Assembly: GCA_021741195.1 (NCBI GenBank)
Contig: JAIOYL010000015.1
Coordinates: 1-33,643, forward strand
Source: Sneathiella sp.
GTDB taxonomy: Bacteria > Pseudomonadota > Alphaproteobacteria > Sneathiellales > Sneathiellaceae
DNA length: 33,643 bases
Reading direction: 5' to 3'
Below, in pieces: positions 31,946 through 33,643 of the stretch. The notes beneath the pieces were generated by a model. It made no database searches, was not told the origin of the DNA, and worked only from the letters and a program-made list of their open reading frames with translations. Position 1 is the stretch's first letter. Each line of letters opens with the position of its first letter. The position numbers were made by a program, and so were the translations under genes.

Positions 31946-33643
31946 ATGACAGGATTTATTTTTGACAAAGACACCGACGGCATTGTCACGATCACCATGG
32001 ACATGCCGGGCCAGTCCGCAAATACCATGAGCGCCGCCTATGACGGCTTTATGTCCGGGACGCTCGAAAAACTCGAAGCCGACAAGGAACTGACGGGTGT
32101 CGTTTTCGCCTCCGCCAAGAACACGTTTTTTGCAGGAGCCGATCTCAATTCCATTCTTACGGCGGCGAATTCGCCCAAGGAGTTCTTTGACTATATCGAG
32201 CATTCCAAAGGCTATTTCCGGCGCATCGAAAAGCTGCCCGTGCCCGTCGTTGCCGCGATAAACGGCGCGGCGCTTGGCGGCGGTTATGAGCTGTGCCTTT
32301 CCTGCAATCACCGGATCGTCGTCGACAATCCGAAAGCCATCGTCGGCCTCCCCGAAGTCACCCTCGGGCTGCTGCCGGGCGCGGGCGGCGTTGTCCGCCT
32401 GACTGCGCTTCTCGGCCTCGAAAAGGCGTTGCCGCGCCTGCTCGAAGGCAAGCCCGCCAAACCGGCGGAGGCGCTCAAAGAGGGCATGGTCGATGCCGTC
32501 GTCGGCACACGTGAAGAGCTTGTCCCGGCAGCTAAAGCCTGGATCAAGGCGAATCCGGACAAGGCCATACAGCCTTGGGACCGCAAAGGATTTAAGTATC
32601 CCGGCGGCAATGCCGACGCGCCCAATGTCCGGATGGTGGCGACAATCGCCCCGACCCTGCTGGTCAAGAAAACCCGGGGGCTTAGCCCCGCGCCGGAAAA
32701 GATCGTCGATATCGCCGTTAATTCCATGCGCATGGGATTTGAGAGCGCGCTTCGCAATGAAAGCCGGGGCATTTGCACGCTCGTGAAAACACCGCAGGCA
32801 AAGGCCGCCATCGCGACCTTTTTCTTCGGTCTGAACGGCATCAAGAACGGCAAGCTCCGTCCGGCCGGAGATCACTGGTCCGCCAAGAGCTCCGCCGTTC
32901 TCGGCGCCGGCATGATGGGCGCCGGGATCGCCTGGTCCCATGCCTCGCGCTCCCTCCCGGTTTTCCTTAAAGATACAGACATGGCGAAGACGGAAAAGGG
33001 CAAGGCCTATTCCGAGGGCCTCGTCGAGAAGCGCGTGAAACGTGGCCAGATGAATGAAGCCGCGGGCAAGGAACTTCTCGACCGGATCACGCCCACCTCC
33101 GATGATGCCGCCTTCAAGGGCACGGACATCATCATCGAGGCGGTGTTCGAGGATATCGAACTTAAAGAGAAGGTCATCCCGGAAACCTTCAAGCAACTTG
33201 GGCCGGATGGTATTTACGGCTCCAACACCTCGACCCTGCCGATTTCGCTGCTCGCCCAGTCCTGCCCGGACCCGAGCCGCTTCATCGGTATCCATTTCTT
33301 CTCTCCCGTCGACAAGATGCAGCTGGTGGAGCTGATTGTTGGCGAAAAGACGAGCGAGGAAACGGTTCGCAAGGCCTATGACTATGTGATGCAGATCGGC
33401 AAGATCCCGATCATCGTCAACGACAGCCGCGGCTTCTTCACCTCCCGCGTCTTCGGCACCTTCACCGACGAAGGTGCAAGTTTGATCGTTGATGGCGTCG
33501 ATCCGGTAGTGATCGAGCGCGCCGCATGGAAAGTCGGCATGCCCGTCGGGCCGCTCGCGGTCGCCGATGAAGTGAGCCTTGTGTTGCAGAAGAAGGTCCA
33601 TGACACCCATAAGGTTCTGGATAAACGGCTCGGCCTTGAAAAC
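31946..33643 (+). CDS. 3-hydroxyacyl-CoA dehydrogenase / enoyl-CoA hydratase bifunctional protein, FadJ/FadB-like (runs off the right edge)
   Basis: Open from ATG 31946 to the last base: MTGFIFDKDTDGIVTITMDMPGQSANTMS...FFAGADLNSIL, NGAALGGGYELCLSCNHRI, LGLLPGAGGVVRL, then Rossmann VLGAGMMGAGIAWSHA and GIHFFSPVDKMQLVELI. Confidence 0.93.
   Translation, partial: MTGFIFDKDTDGIVTITMDMPGQSANTMSAAYDGFMSGTLEKLEADKELTGVVFASAKNTFFAGADLNSILTAANSPKEFFDYIEHSKGYFRRIEKLPVPVVAAINGAALGGGYELCLSCNHRIVVDNPKAIVGLPEVTLGLLPGAGGVVRLTALLGLEKALPRLLEGKPAKPAEALKEGMVDAVVGTREELVPAAKAWIKANPDKAIQPWDRKGFKYPGGNADAPNVRMVATIAPTLLVKKTRGLSPAPEKIVDIAVNSMRMGFESALRNESRGICTLVKTPQAKAAIATFFFGLNGIKNGKLRPAGDHWSAKSSAVLGAGMMGAGIAWSHASRSLPVFLKDTDMAKTEKGKAYSEGLVEKRVKRGQMNEAAGKELLDRITPTSDDAAFKGTDIIIEAVFEDIELKEKVIPETFKQLGPDGIYGSNTSTLPISLLAQSCPDPSRFIGIHFFSPVDKMQLVELIVGEKTSEETVRKAYDYVMQIGKIPIIVNDSRGFFTSRVFGTFTDEGASLIVDGVDPVVIERAAWKVGMPVGPLAVADEVSLVLQKKVHDTHKVLDKRLGLEN

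Noticed and set aside
31823-33610. 595-aa minus-strand ORF antisense to the thiolase end and the FadJ/FadB gene
   Set aside because: The opposite strand encodes a clear motif-bearing protein; the antisense ORF has low-complexity His/Arg/Asp-rich composition with no recognisable motif, typical of GC-rich codon-shadow ORFs.

Overview
GC-rich proteobacterial chromosome segment; alphaproteobacterial is a guess from protein style, not tested. Gene-dense, with no tRNA, rRNA, CRISPR array or transposase recognised. Left to right: (i) the N-terminal part of a methyl-accepting chemotaxis protein and a secreted Cache-domain protein; (ii) a yhiI-rbbA-yhhJ operon (HlyD-type adaptor, 911-aa double-ATPase/permease RbbA homologue, ABC-2 permease); (iii) a complete N-type F1Fo-ATPase operon (beta, epsilon, Q, R, a, c, b with a delta-like C-terminus, alpha, gamma) led by a 200-aa helical protein of unknown function; (iv) an overlapping operon of an archaeal-type AMP/thymidine phosphorylase, a divergent PRPP synthetase-like protein and a beta-CASP metallo-beta-lactamase RNase-like protein; (v) a divergent RND efflux adaptor/pump pair behind a near-consensus sigma70 promoter; (vi) Kup, patatin and DUF1003 genes; (vii) an acyl-CoA metabolism block (two AMP-forming CoA ligases, ketopantoate reductase-like protein, thiolase, FadJ/FadB-like protein running off the end). 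The most interesting signal: each of the three consecutive minus-strand operons (ii-iv) is preceded, about 60-100 bp upstream of its first start codon, by a TTGA-N6-TCAA palindrome (FNR/FixK/CRP type) at class II-like spacing from a plausible -10. This suggests a co-regulated module combining an alternative ATPase, a ribosome-associated ATPase/transporter and an RNA/nucleotide salvage set.
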